DNA of 12,338 nt from an uncultured Chryseolinea sp. (lineage in GTDB: Bacteria; Bacteroidota; Bacteroidia; Cytophagales; Cyclobacteriaceae), in contig CAMLER010000077.1 in the NCBI GenBank assembly GCA_946478915.1, positions 1 through 12,338 of the forward strand, written 5' to 3'. The number at the start of each line of letters is the position of its first letter. The stretch's first letter is position 1. Below, piece after piece: positions 1 to 8,049 of this stretch. Below the pieces are notes generated by a model, which searched no databases, was not told the origin of the DNA, and worked only from the letters and a program-made list of their open reading frames with translations. The position numbers were made by a program, and so were the translations under genes.

Positions 1-1196
1 AGGTTTGAGTGAGCAATACCCGGTCCTTCAATTCCGAAAACAATATCGTTAGCGCGCTGATACCAATGGCCGAAAAGTTTATAATAGGATAGTTGTATCG
101 GGTATTGGCCGGCTTCAAGATCAATTGTGGCTGAACCTTTGCCATTCTTGCGTCCATCGATAACAATCAAAGTCTTTTCACCAATTTTTAGCTCACCTCC
201 ACCGTTGGGGTGTTCGGGGTGGGTATCGTCAGGAATCCACTTGAGATTAAGATCGATATAGTAACGGCCGGACTTTGGGATGTTAATGATACCGTTGATT
301 CTGCCACCGTAGTTATCCATTGTCTCAGTACCCTGATGTTGTAACAAATCAATCTTCATACTCGCCGACTTTTTTGCTGTATCAAGCGAACTTAGAGACG
401 AGAATTTTCCGTCGTAAGCGTTCAAGGTAAGATTTGACAGGGTCACTTTCTCCAACGTATAAGCTTTATATCTGATGTTTCTGATGGCTACTGGGCCATG
501 GTCACCCTGAATGACAATAGGACCAACGCTTTTTTCATCTGAAAAGAGTGAAGCTCTGGTGGGGCCAGTGACTTCCACATTTTCGTGTATAACGACACCG
601 TTGTGAACGACCTTCACGAAACGGGCATTTTCTATTTTCTTCCCCTTTGCGTCAAATCGTGGCGCCCTGAATTCTATCCTGAAATGCTGCCAAAGGCCCG
701 GAGCCCGACTCACATTTTGTGCTGGGGGATGACCTTCATAGCCTTGCCTTCCGGCCGGTCGAGAGTCGTCCCAGCGCTCGTAAATCGCTCCGCAATCTGT
801 TGACCGGACAGGCGACGCTCCCCAACTGTCGAACATCTGAACTTCGTATCGGCCTTGAAGATATACTCCAGCGTTAGACCCCTTCTCCATCATAAAATCC
901 AGTTCCAGGTCAATGTCGCCGTGTTCCATCAGGGTGACAAGGTGATCCTTCGCCTTGTCCGAGAGGTCATTTACAAGTATGCCCTTTCCGGACGTGATTT
1001 TTCCTTTACCAGCCTGGTTTAAATCATAGGTCATATCTCCGGCAATCTTCCAGTTGCCAGCGGTTGGCTTAAAAGCACCTAGATCGTTTAGCAATATTGT
1101 GGTGTAAGGAGATCCGGAATCTTGAGCATGTACCTGGATTGGATGTTCAAAAAGCATTGCAACAAGCAAGATCGTTAGGCAACGCACGAAAAGCAT
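1..1196 (-). CDS. Secreted DUF1080 (3-keto-disaccharide hydrolase) protein, partial at left edge
   Basis: The reading frame is open from an ATG at 1196 to the window edge, about 398 residues, with the C-terminus missing. Residues 1-25 form a signal peptide (hydrophobic LTILLVAMLF, then a likely cut after VHAQ), so the protein is exported. Residues about 35-245 look like a DUF1080/3-keto-disaccharide hydrolase beta-sandwich: D-I-D-L-E-L-D-F, then G110-V-Y-L-Q-G-R-Y-E-V-Q-M-F-D-S-W-G, C-G-A-I-Y, the G-L-W-Q-H-F-R-I-E-F strand and I-V-I-Q-G-D-H-G-P-V. Family members in Bacteroidota cleave 3-keto-glycosides or bind sugars. Residues about 285-398 look like a PA14-like beta domain (G-R-Y-Y-I-D-L, A-G-Q-Y-P-I-Q-L-S-Y-Y, G-I-E-G-P-G). 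An in-frame GTG at 1211 would add V-K-P-N-K and is an alternative start; a TAA lies further upstream in frame. The domain call is confident; the substrate is unknown. Confidence 0.85.
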   Translation of the reverse strand, partial: MLFVRCLTILLVAMLFEHPIQVHAQDSGSPYTTILLNDLGAFKPTAGNWKIAGDMTYDLNQAGKGKITSGKGILVNDLSDKAKDHLVTLMEHGDIDLELDFMMEKGSNAGVYLQGRYEVQMFDSWGASPVRSTDCGAIYERWDDSRPAGRQGYEGHPPAQNVSRAPGLWQHFRIEFRAPRFDAKGKKIENARFVKVVHNGVVIHENVEVTGPTRASLFSDEKSVGPIVIQGDHGPVAIRNIRYKAYTLEKVTLSNLTLNAYDGKFSSLSSLDTAKKSASMKIDLLQHQGTETMDNYGGRINGIINIPKSGRYYIDLNLKWIPDDTHPEHPNGGGELKIGEKTLIVIDGRKNGKGSATIDLEAGQYPIQLSYYKLFGHWYQRANDIVFGIEGPGIAHSN

Positions 1197-1306
1197 TTTG
1201 TTAGGCTTCACTATTGTGTTAGATAAAGTTTAAAAAATCGAGTGAGCTTTGGTAGACAAATGCAACCCGATCAGCAAAAAAATAATCTGGATTAACCAAT
1301 ACCTGT

Positions 1307-1338
1307 TAAAGGTACACTAAAGTAAAAGTCTTTGACAA
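1307..1338 (-). promoter_or_regulatory. Candidate Bacteroidota-type promoter for the DUF1080 gene
   Basis: On the minus strand, TTG (1338-1336) is followed after 21 bases by TACCTTTA (1314-1307). This resembles the Bacteroidota sigma-factor consensus of a TTG-type -33 element and a TAnnTTTG -7 element, with one mismatch in the -7 box. It would give a leader of roughly 100 nt before the ATG at 1196. Such short motifs occur by chance in AT-rich spacers, so this is only a candidate. Confidence 0.25.
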
Positions 1339-1446
1339 GAAACCCTCGGGATTTTTCACTTAATGCAATTCTTACTTCGCGTGAGCATGTCGCTAGTCAT
1401 TGGTGTAAGGCAATTTCAAACCTCCAACAACCTTAAAACTTAGGCT

Positions 1447-1941
1447 TCAATGAGGAAGCCGCTCACTCAATAATCCGTACATCCATGTGCCGCATATCGA
1501 ACTGAGAAGAGTCACTATGACTACAGTAAATCCGCTTCCGATCTGCGCGAATAACGGGCCTGGGCATGCGCCTGTTAAAGCCCATCCAAGGCCGAAGGAA
1601 ATTCCTCCGATAACATGACCCCAGTGGAATTTTTTGTCATGGAATTGGACTGTCTCTTTTTGAATTGTCTTGATACCAAACTTTTTTATGACCCATACCG
1701 ATACCATTCCTACGACCACTGCCGATCCAATAACACCATACATATGGAAGGAATGGAACCTGAACATTTCCTGTATCCGGTACCAGGAAATGATTTCAGC
1801 TTTTACCAGGATAATTCCAAATATTATACCTGATAGCAGATACTTGGCATTCGGTAAGAAACCGTTTTGTACGTTCAGTTGATCGTTTGGTGCTTCACAT
1901 TCGATCGGGTGCTCGATATCTACAATTTTCTGATTCTGCAT
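1447..1941 (-). CDS. YeeE/YedE-type transporter, C-terminal half (DUF6691-like)
   Basis: This 164-residue inner-membrane protein is the second half of a split YeeE/YedE sulfur-transport system; full-length YeeE carries both halves in one chain. After a polar N-terminus of about 32 residues there are roughly four hydrophobic segments (about 33-50, 66-85, 107-123 and 132-155). The family motif G-x-x-x-x-G-A-C-P-G-P sits near residues 119-129 with Cys126, matching the conserved cysteines proposed to relay thiosulfate or other sulfur species in YeeE. It starts 10 bases after the stop of its partner on the same strand, so the two are very likely co-transcribed and form one channel. No rhodanese, TusA or persulfide dioxygenase gene is visible beside them, so the exact sulfur substrate is not settled. 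Confidence 0.85.
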   Translation of the reverse strand: MQNQKIVDIEHPIECEAPNDQLNVQNGFLPNAKYLLSGIIFGIILVKAEIISWYRIQEMFRFHSFHMYGVIGSAVVVGMVSVWVIKKFGIKTIQKETVQFHDKKFHWGHVIGGISFGLGWALTGACPGPLFAQIGSGFTVVIVTLLSSICGTWMYGLLSERLPH

Positions 1942-1951
1942 GTGAAAGAAT

Positions 1952-2518
1952 TTAAATGAGCGACATGATCCATGGAAATATGAGATGCGCCATGACCAGT
2001 CCGCCGATCATAAAGCAGCATGTTGCTATTAGGGAGGGTAGTTGCAAAGTAGATAATCCCATGATGGAATGGCCCGATGTGCATCCTCCTGCATAACGGG
2101 TCCCAAAGCCAACCAGGAATCCTCCTGCAACGAAAAAAATAAAACCTGTGGTTGTAAAAAGATTATCTGCGTTAAAAATTGAGGTTGGCATCATTTGATG
2201 ATCCACCGTTATGCCCAGGGCATCAAGATCCCGGGTTGTTTTTTCAGAAACAAGGATAGGGTCAGTGTTGCTCAAAAATTGTGAGGCAATAAAACCGCCG
2301 ATGATGATACCACCAACAAAAAACAGATTCCAGGCTTCACGTTTCCACTCGTATTTGAAATACGATATGTTGGCTGGTATGCAGGCTGCACAAATATGGC
2401 GAAGCGACGAAGATATCCCAAAATGTTTATTTCCAATTAGAAGCAGTGCAGGTACAGTCAATCCGATTAAAGGTCCTGCGACATACCATGGCCATGGCTG
2501 GCTAATAAAGTCTGGCAT
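1952..2518 (-). CDS. YeeE/YedE-type transporter, N-terminal half
   Basis: This is the first half of the split sulfur-compound transporter. I place the start at the ATG at 2518 (188 residues, beginning M-P-D-F-I-S-Q-P-W-P-W-Y-V-A-G-P), because family members begin there, an A/T-rich leader of Bacteroidota type precedes it, and the codons of the longer 222-residue frame (ATG at 2620) do not resemble the family. Motifs: G-P-L-I-G-L-T-V-P-A-L-L-L near the N-terminus, F-G-I-S-S-S-L-R-H-I-C-A-A-C with two cysteines, and the diagnostic G-G-C-T-S-G-H with Cys146. About four membrane segments are visible. The protein is predicted to pair with the downstream half, whose gene follows after 10 bases, to import thiosulfate or a related sulfur species. 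The start at 2518 leaves 134 bases to the divergent operon, enough for two promoters. Confidence 0.85.
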   Translation of the reverse strand: MPDFISQPWPWYVAGPLIGLTVPALLLIGNKHFGISSSLRHICAACIPANISYFKYEWKREAWNLFFVGGIIIGGFIASQFLSNTDPILVSEKTTRDLDALGITVDHQMMPTSIFNADNLFTTTGFIFFVAGGFLVGFGTRYAGGCTSGHSIMGLSTLQLPSLIATCCFMIGGLVMAHLIFPWIMSLI

Positions 2519-2652
2519 TTCTATATTTTTAATAAATGTACTGCAATTAATTGTTGTGTGATGGGTAATATGACCAGCGGCAATTTTCGGAATTTGGAGA
2601 GCTATTACAGCGAACCCCATTTATTTTTAAAATTGAAATAGAATTTTACACA

Positions 2653-3099
2653 ATGGAACGGAAACGAATTGAACACAGTGATTTCAAAGTCTTCATCGGT
2701 AAGTGGTCAACTGAAGGTCGAATCTTTGGAACTGATGAAAGTCCCGAAATGGAGATCATTGGAACAGACACCTATGAACCCATACTGGATGGGTTTTTTC
2801 TTCTTCATCAAGCAGATGTTTTAATCGGAAATGTAAAAAGTAAAACATTTGAGATAATGGGGTTTATGGAATCGGATGCCCAGGTAAGTTTGCAGTACTA
2901 CAACAATGTAGGGGCTTTCGGTTTGATGTCCGGATCGCTCACAAATGGCGAATGGAAAATTAGGAGCAAGGACCTTCGATTTGATGGTAAGTTCACAGAA
3001 AACCGAAACGAACTCACAGGCACCTGGCAAAAACTGGATAACCAAAAAAAGTGGGTTAACTTTATTGAAATTAAATTGCTTAGAAGCTCTCCAATTTAA
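2653..3099 (+). CDS. DUF1579 family protein
   Basis: This 148-residue soluble protein has no signal peptide. It shows the layout of the DUF1579 family: G-K-W18 in the first strand, G-T-D-T-Y-E (37-42), then D-G-F-F-L-L-H-Q-A-D, an I-M-G-F strand, and a C-terminal L-T-G-T-W-Q followed by K-K-W-V-N-F. The pattern of alternating strands suggests a small beta-barrel, possibly lipocalin-like, that could bind a small ligand; no catalytic residues can be named. It is the first gene of the hut operon in this window, ending 8 bases before hutU, so it is expected to be co-expressed with histidine degradation. Whether it has a role in that pathway or only shares the promoter is not known. The family call is fairly sure, the function unknown. 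Confidence 0.75.
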   Translation: MERKRIEHSDFKVFIGKWSTEGRIFGTDESPEMEIIGTDTYEPILDGFFLLHQADVLIGNVKSKTFEIMGFMESDAQVSLQYYNNVGAFGLMSGSLTNGEWKIRSKDLRFDGKFTENRNELTGTWQKLDNQKKWVNFIEIKLLRSSPI

Positions 3100-3107
3100 A
3101 CTGAAGT

Positions 3108-4787
3108 ATGGCGGCCACTGCAAGAAAAGGATATGATCCATTGAAGTATAAAACGCCCACAGGATCGATCATGAGTTGTAAGGGCTGGATCCAGGAAGCA
3201 GCCCTCCGAATGCTCTTAAATAATTTAAATCCAGAAGTTGCCGAGAAGCCGGATGAATTAATTGTATACGGCGGACGTGGAAAGGCCGCCCGGGATTTTG
3301 AAAGTCTGGACCTTATTGTCAAAGCGTTAAGATCTTTGGAAAACAATGAAACGCTCCTGATACAAAGCGGGAAGCCTGTTGGAATATTGCAAACACATGA
3401 AAATGCTCCAAGAATCTTAATCTCCAATTCACAGCTTGTGCCACAATGGGCTACTTGGCAGCACTTCGATGAGCTGGAGAGGAAAGGACTAATGATGTTT
3501 GGCCAAATGACGGCAGGCAGTTGGATTTATATTGGTTCACAAGGGATTGTGCAGGGTACATACGAAACATTTGGTGCTGTTGCCGATAAACATTTTAACG
3601 GAACGCTGAAAGGAACGGTAACTGTAACGGCCGGGCTGGGCGGAATGGGAGGTGCGCAGCCGTTGGCGATCACCATGAACGAAGGAGTATGCCTGGCTGC
3701 CGAAGTGGAGAAGTGGCGTATAGAAAAAAGGCAAGAAACCGGATATATAGATGAGCTGGTTGAAAATATTGATGACGGCATAGACCGGGCATGGCGGGCC
3801 AAAAAAGAGGGAAGGCCCTGGAGTATAGGTATTGTATGTAATGCGGTTGATCTTTTAGAAAAGTTAACTGAGAGAAGACTGATCCCGGACGTACTAACAG
3901 ACCAAACATCAGCACATGATCCGCTAATAGGTTACATACCGTACACTTTAAATGTGCAGCAAGCCAACGTGCTGAGAACAGAAAATCCTGATCAATACAT
4001 TAAACTTAGTTATGAGGCCATGCGCCGCCATGTCGAACTGATGCTTGAGCTTCAGGCGATGGGTTCAATAACTTTTGATTACGGTAATAATATTCGCGCC
4101 AGGGCAAAAGAGAATGGATTGGCTAATGCTTTTGATTTCCCAGGTTTCGTTCCTGCATATATCAGACCGTTATTTTGCGAGGGAAAGGGGCCATTTCGAT
4201 GGGCTGCCCTTAGCGGCGATCCTGATGATATCGCGGTCACTGATGAAGTGATTGCAAAACTATTTCCTGAGAATACGGGTCTGCAGCGATGGCTTGCGCT
4301 GGCAACGGAACGAATCAGATTTCAGGGGCTGCCAGCGCGCATCTGCTGGCTTGGCCAGGGTGAGCGTGAGAAGGCTGGATTGGCATTTAACGATTTGGTA
4401 CGGGCAGGCAAGGTGAAGGCTCCAATTGTGATTGGGCGTGACCATTTGGATACCGGCTCTGTCGCCTCTCCCAACAGAGAAACGGAGTCCATGAAGGACG
4501 GTAGCGATGCCGTTGCCGACTGGCCAATATTAAACGCATTGTTAAATACGGCTAGCGGTGCGAGTTGGGTAAGCCTTCATCACGGTGGGGGTGTTGGAAT
4601 GGGTTATAGTATTCATGCCGGGATGGTAATAGTGGCTGACGGAACCGACGCCGCCCGCGAAAGACTTTCGAGAGTTTTGCGCAACGATCCTGGGGTCGGC
4701 GTTATTCGTCATGCGGATGCAGGGTATGAAACTGCTGCCGAAGTCGCCGTCAAACATCACCTGGATTTGAAGGAGCGCCTGAAATAA
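3108..4787 (+). CDS. hutU: Urocanate hydratase (urocanase)
   Basis: HutU adds water to urocanate to give 4-imidazolone-5-propionate, the second step of histidine degradation, in the cytoplasm, using tightly bound NAD+ as an electrophile. The 559 residues match the usual family length of about 555. Seen in order: [14 protein letters not shown] near the N-terminus, [32 protein letters not shown], the glycine-rich NAD-binding run T174[10 protein letters not shown], and G-L-P-A-R-I-C413-W-L-G, whose cysteine corresponds to the active-site Cys410 of the Pseudomonas enzyme. The C-terminal [13 protein letters not shown] segment is also present. The gene follows the DUF1579 gene by 8 bases and its stop overlaps the hutI start (TAATG), so translation is probably coupled. 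No defect is visible. Confidence 0.97.
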   Translation: MAATARKGYDPLKYKTPTGSIMSCKGWIQEAALRMLLNNLNPEVAEKPDELIVYGGRGKAARDFESLDLIVKALRSLENNETLLIQSGKPVGILQTHENAPRILISNSQLVPQWATWQHFDELERKGLMMFGQMTAGSWIYIGSQGIVQGTYETFGAVADKHFNGTLKGTVTVTAGLGGMGGAQPLAITMNEGVCLAAEVEKWRIEKRQETGYIDELVENIDDGIDRAWRAKKEGRPWSIGIVCNAVDLLEKLTERRLIPDVLTDQTSAHDPLIGYIPYTLNVQQANVLRTENPDQYIKLSYEAMRRHVELMLELQAMGSITFDYGNNIRARAKENGLANAFDFPGFVPAYIRPLFCEGKGPFRWAALSGDPDDIAVTDEVIAKLFPENTGLQRWLALATERIRFQGLPARICWLGQGEREKAGLAFNDLVRAGKVKAPIVIGRDHLDTGSVASPNRETESMKDGSDAVADWPILNALLNTASGASWVSLHHGGGVGMGYSIHAGMVIVADGTDAARERLSRVLRNDPGVGVIRHADAGYETAAEVAVKHHLDLKERLK

Positions 4788-6028
4788 TGTCGAAAATACT
4801 TTTTAAGAATATTGGCCAACTCGTAAGTGTTCGCGATGAACAATCGGCCCTGAAAGGGGCGGCGCTGTCGGAATTGCCAATACTCCAAAATGCCTGGCTG
4901 ATGGTGGAAGACGGATTGATCTCCGGATTCGGTCCTATGTCCACCATTCCGAGAGATGTAGCTGCTATCTTAAATGCAGTGGATCTAACCGGGAGACTAC
5001 TCTTACCATGCTGGTGCGACAGTCACACGCATCTCGTGTTTGCTGCCTCTCGGGAAGGAGAATTTGTCGATAAAATCAAAGGGGCCAGCTATGCTGAGAT
5101 TGCAGCCAGGGGTGGTGGCATTCTGAATTCCGCGAACAGGCTTAACGAATCCACTGAAGATGAATTGTTCAACCTTGCATGGAAACGTTTGATGCAAGTA
5201 CAAAAAATGGGAACTGGTGCGATTGAAATAAAAAGCGGGTATGGTTTGTCGACCGACGGTGAATTAAAGATGTTGCGCGTTATTAAGCGACTGAAAGAAA
5301 AATCGGGAATGCTGATCAAGGCAACCTTTCTAGGAGCTCATGCTTACCCTTCACAATTTAAGAATGACCATCAGGGATACATCCGAATAATAATTGAAGA
5401 AATGCTTCCCAGAATTTCGCAAGATCGACTTGCCGACTACGTCGATGTATTTTGTGAGAAGGATTTTTTTTCTACTGAAGAAACAGAGCAGGTATGCCGT
5501 GCAGCGATGGCCCAGGGATTAAAGGTCAAATTGCACGCAAATCAACTCAGCTGTTCAGGCGCGGTACAGACCGGCGTTCGCCTTGGCGCTTTGTCGGTGG
5601 ATCACCTGGAGTGTATGGACAACGAAGCAATAAATGTATTAAGCAACGCACCGACTATTGGTACCTTGCTTCCGACCGCGGCTTTTTTTCTACGAATGCA
5701 ATACCCACCGGCGCGAAAACTCATTGATGCTGGCGCGGCGGTAGCATTGGCTACGGATTATAATCCTGGTTCCAGTCCCAGCGGAAATATGAATCTCGTA
5801 ATTGCAATGGCTTGTATAAAGATGAAGATGTTGCCGGAGGAGGCTATCAATGCCGCTACAGTGAATGGTGCATTTGCAATGGAGGTTCAAAACGAAGCGG
5901 GTAGCATTCGTATAGGCAAAAGAGCCAATCTGATCGCAACGCAACCTGTTCCGTCAATCGAATATCTGCCGTACTCGTTTGGAGAAAATTGGATTGAGAG
6001 CGTCATGATCAATGGTGATTTTATCTGA
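4787..6028 (+). CDS. hutI: Imidazolonepropionase
   Basis: HutI hydrolyses 4-imidazolone-5-propionate to N-formimino-L-glutamate, the third step of histidine degradation, and belongs to the metal-dependent amidohydrolase superfamily. The 413 residues match the family length. Metal ligands are visible: D-S-H80-T-H82 after the first strand, H250 in K-L-H-A-N-Q-L-S, and D324 in L-A-T-D-Y-N-P-G-S-S-P, with numbering close to the Bacillus subtilis enzyme. Further signatures are A-A-R-G-G-G-I (residues about 106-112), T-F-L-G-A-H185 and V-D-H273-L-E. The stretch after H250 (A-N-Q) lacks the glutamate seen in several studied enzymes; I believe this is usual for Bacteroidota forms. The start codon overlaps the hutU stop by one base, and hutG begins 5 bases after the stop. 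Confidence 0.96.
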   Translation: MSKILFKNIGQLVSVRDEQSALKGAALSELPILQNAWLMVEDGLISGFGPMSTIPRDVAAILNAVDLTGRLLLPCWCDSHTHLVFAASREGEFVDKIKGASYAEIAARGGGILNSANRLNESTEDELFNLAWKRLMQVQKMGTGAIEIKSGYGLSTDGELKMLRVIKRLKEKSGMLIKATFLGAHAYPSQFKNDHQGYIRIIIEEMLPRISQDRLADYVDVFCEKDFFSTEETEQVCRAAMAQGLKVKLHANQLSCSGAVQTGVRLGALSVDHLECMDNEAINVLSNAPTIGTLLPTAAFFLRMQYPPARKLIDAGAAVALATDYNPGSSPSGNMNLVIAMACIKMKMLPEEAINAATVNGAFAMEVQNEAGSIRIGKRANLIATQPVPSIEYLPYSFGENWIESVMINGDFI

Positions 6029-6033
6029 AACAA

Positions 6034-7134
6034 ATGTCGAAGCCAACAAACGCAACAAGTAATTTTTTTCATCAATATAAACCATTGGATATTGACGCCC
6101 TGGTATCAATAAGAAATGGCGAAACAAAACTAGGTCAGCAGGTAGCGGTTCCTGCGGAGGAAAACCTGGAAAACTTTCTGGATAACACTCAGGCGATTTT
6201 TGTTTTAATCGGTATCGCGGAGGATATCGGTGTAATGGCAAATCACGGAAGGGCTGGAGCATCAAATACGTGGAGCTTTTTTTTGCCGGCATTCCTGAAT
6301 ATGCAAGCTAATAAGTTTACAAACGCTCAAATGATTGCTGTTATTGGATACTTTTCATTTGAAGATCTGTATGCGGAAATTTCTGAGAAGTCCCTCACCA
6401 CTGATGAAAAAATCGCGGAATACAGGCGCGCTGTGACGATAATCGATGATGTGGTAGCCGAAATGATTCGGATGGTCATAATGCGCAATAAAATTCCTAT
6501 TGTCATCGGCGGTGGCCACAACAATGCTTTTCCAATGATAAAAGGAGCCGCTCTTGCATTGAATTCCCGTAAGGGTATTAACTGTATTAATCTTGATGCG
6601 CACCTCGATTTTCGCGCGGCAGAAGGGAGACATAGTGGGAATGGTTTCAGATACGCGAAGGAACGCGGCTTTTTGAATCGATATTATGTAATCGGAGTCC
6701 ATCAGAACTATTTAAACGATTCTATTGCTCAGGAAATCCGCAGTCATCCGGACATGGATTTCATAACACATGAAGAAATTTTTATTCATAAGAAAAAGTC
6801 ATGGTCAAAAGCATTAAGGTCAGCTGTCAAGTTTGCAGGCCGGAAATTTGTTGGCGTTGAGGTTGACCTGGATAGTCTTTCGCATGTCGCCTCAAGTGCT
6901 GAAACACCGTGTGGAATCACATCCAGAGAAGCCCTTCAGTATATGGACCACTTGGCAACTCATTGCAAGGTGGGGTACTTGCATATTTGTGAAGGCATTG
7001 CTTCCGCTGACAACGGCGTAGGGAAACTGATTTCCTACCTCGTGAGTCAATTTGTACGTTCTTTCTCCAAAGAAAATATGGTTCGGCGCTCTGGACAAAA
7101 GCATCATCGGAGTAGTTCAAAAAGTGTTAAGTAA
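6034..7134 (+). CDS. hutG: Formimidoylglutamase-type ureohydrolase
   Basis: This arginase-fold enzyme most likely hydrolyses N-formimino-L-glutamate to glutamate and formamide, the last step of the hut pathway, using two Mn ions. The four metal-binding segments are intact: G-G-G-H162-N-N, D188-A-H190-L-D192, and V-E-V-D278-L-D280, with C-E320-G-I-A near the C-terminus. The third motif begins with E-V where arginase and agmatinase usually have S-x, a variant I recall from Bacteroidota HutG-like proteins. Position directly after hutI (5-base gap) supports formiminoglutamate over arginine or agmatine as substrate. The last 20 residues or so are a basic Ser/Lys/Arg/His-rich tail beyond the conserved V-G-K-L-I-S-Y-L-V end, an extension of unknown use or a recent 3' frame change. 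Genomes using this enzyme need no formimidoyltransferase for this step. Confidence 0.9.
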   Translation: MSKPTNATSNFFHQYKPLDIDALVSIRNGETKLGQQVAVPAEENLENFLDNTQAIFVLIGIAEDIGVMANHGRAGASNTWSFFLPAFLNMQANKFTNAQMIAVIGYFSFEDLYAEISEKSLTTDEKIAEYRRAVTIIDDVVAEMIRMVIMRNKIPIVIGGGHNNAFPMIKGAALALNSRKGINCINLDAHLDFRAAEGRHSGNGFRYAKERGFLNRYYVIGVHQNYLNDSIAQEIRSHPDMDFITHEEIFIHKKKSWSKALRSAVKFAGRKFVGVEVDLDSLSHVASSAETPCGITSREALQYMDHLATHCKVGYLHICEGIASADNGVGKLISYLVSQFVRSFSKENMVRRSGQKHHRSSSKSVK

Positions 7135-7147
7135 ATCTTTGAACAAA

Positions 7148-7187
7148 ACGGTCCTATTTTAATTTAAGTAGGTATACGGTCATTTTA
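7148..7187 (+). repeat. Short direct repeat upstream of the methyltransferase
   Basis: ACGGTC-ct-ATTTTA (7148-7161) recurs as ACGGTC-ATTTTA (7176-7187), with starts 28 bases apart, in the 90-base gap between hutG and the methyltransferase gene. It could be a pair of regulator sites upstream of the methyltransferase, or chance in an AT-rich spacer. No promoter with good -33 and -7 elements could be placed next to it. Confidence 0.25.
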
Positions 7188-7224
7188 GAAATGTACGTTT
7201 CAATGACTTAATTGAAGATGAATT

Positions 7225-7926
7225 ATGAGCTACCAACAGACCCTTGATAATTTGCAGGTCAAACCAGATGACTATTTCATACAGACCCGACCTGAAATGA
7301 TGGAGTTTATTCCAAAGTCCGCAGAAAGGATTCTGGAGGTGGGGTGTGCAACAGGATTGTTTGGTGCGCAATTGAAAAGGCGTCCTGGTGTAGAGGTGTG
7401 GGGAATTGAATATGATACTGAATCAGCTGAGGTAGCGCGGGAAAAGCTTGATATGGTACTTACAGGCGACATCATGCAGTTAACTGATCACCTACCCGAT
7501 GCGTATTTCGATTGCGTTGTGTTTAATGATGTCCTGGAGCACTTGGTAGATCCATTCTCCGTTCTGCTAAAGGTAAAAAGTAAACTTGTAAAGAAGGGTT
7601 TAATTGTTTGCTCCATTCCAAACATCAGATTTTTTTACACCTTAAAAAATTTCATTTTAGATAAGCAATGGAAGTATGAAGATGCGGGTATAATGGACAA
7701 AACGCACCTACGGTTTTTTACTGAAAAAAGTATTATCGACATGTTTGATTCTTTGGGATACACTATAGTAGAGTTGAAAGGTATTAATGGAATTAGCTCA
7801 TGGAAATTTTCTTTGGTCAATGCATTATCGATGGGCTACTTGTCGGATACCCGTTACCTTCAATTCGCTTGTGTGGCGACCCCTAATAGCGTTAGCGCGC
7901 GAAATAATAATAGCACCTTAGGGTAA
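7225..7926 (+). CDS. Class I SAM-dependent methyltransferase
   Basis: This 233-residue cytoplasmic protein has a seven-strand methyltransferase fold of the Methyltransf_23/11 type. Motif I is I-L-E38-V-G-C-A-T-G44 for S-adenosylmethionine binding. E62 at the end of strand 2 (W-G-I-E-Y-D) should hold the ribose, D82 (T-G-D-I) follows, and F-N-D-V-L-E-H106 is the strand-4 signature. The T-H-L-R-F-F-T segment around residues 160-166 is common in methyltransferases acting on sugars, lipids or polyketide-like compounds near glycan gene clusters, but the substrate cannot be read from the sequence. A 90-base gap separates it from hutG, so it is probably a separate transcript. The leader contains a short direct repeat at 7148-7187. 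The last ten residues or so (Asn/Ser-rich) look unstructured. Confidence 0.88.
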   Translation: MSYQQTLDNLQVKPDDYFIQTRPEMMEFIPKSAERILEVGCATGLFGAQLKRRPGVEVWGIEYDTESAEVAREKLDMVLTGDIMQLTDHLPDAYFDCVVFNDVLEHLVDPFSVLLKVKSKLVKKGLIVCSIPNIRFFYTLKNFILDKQWKYEDAGIMDKTHLRFFTEKSIIDMFDSLGYTIVELKGINGISSWKFSLVNALSMGYLSDTRYLQFACVATPNSVSARNNNSTLG

Positions 7927-8049
7927 ATTATTAAGCTTTTTGGATTCCATTCCTTAAATTCGACATTGGCGGCAGGTAGCATTCGACCATCGATACGGAT
8001 GGGCGCGAGCCTTGCAGCACACGTTAATGTACTACCAAAATTTTCTGAA

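Noticed and set aside
585..803. 72-residue plus-strand frame
   Set aside because: It is antisense to the DUF1080 domain, which is supported by continuous homology-like motifs.
2519..2620. N-terminal extension of the first YeeE half, giving 222 residues
   Set aside because: The extra 34 residues do not resemble the family, and the ATG at 2518 begins the conserved W-P-W-Y-V-A-G-P region and has a better A/T-rich leader.
3527..3802. Antisense frames within hutU
   Set aside because: They are shadows of a highly conserved enzyme gene with no features of their own.
7966..8049. Upstream TTG start for the TPR protein
   Set aside because: It would place 28 polar residues before a clear signal peptide; the ATG at 8050 is the natural start.
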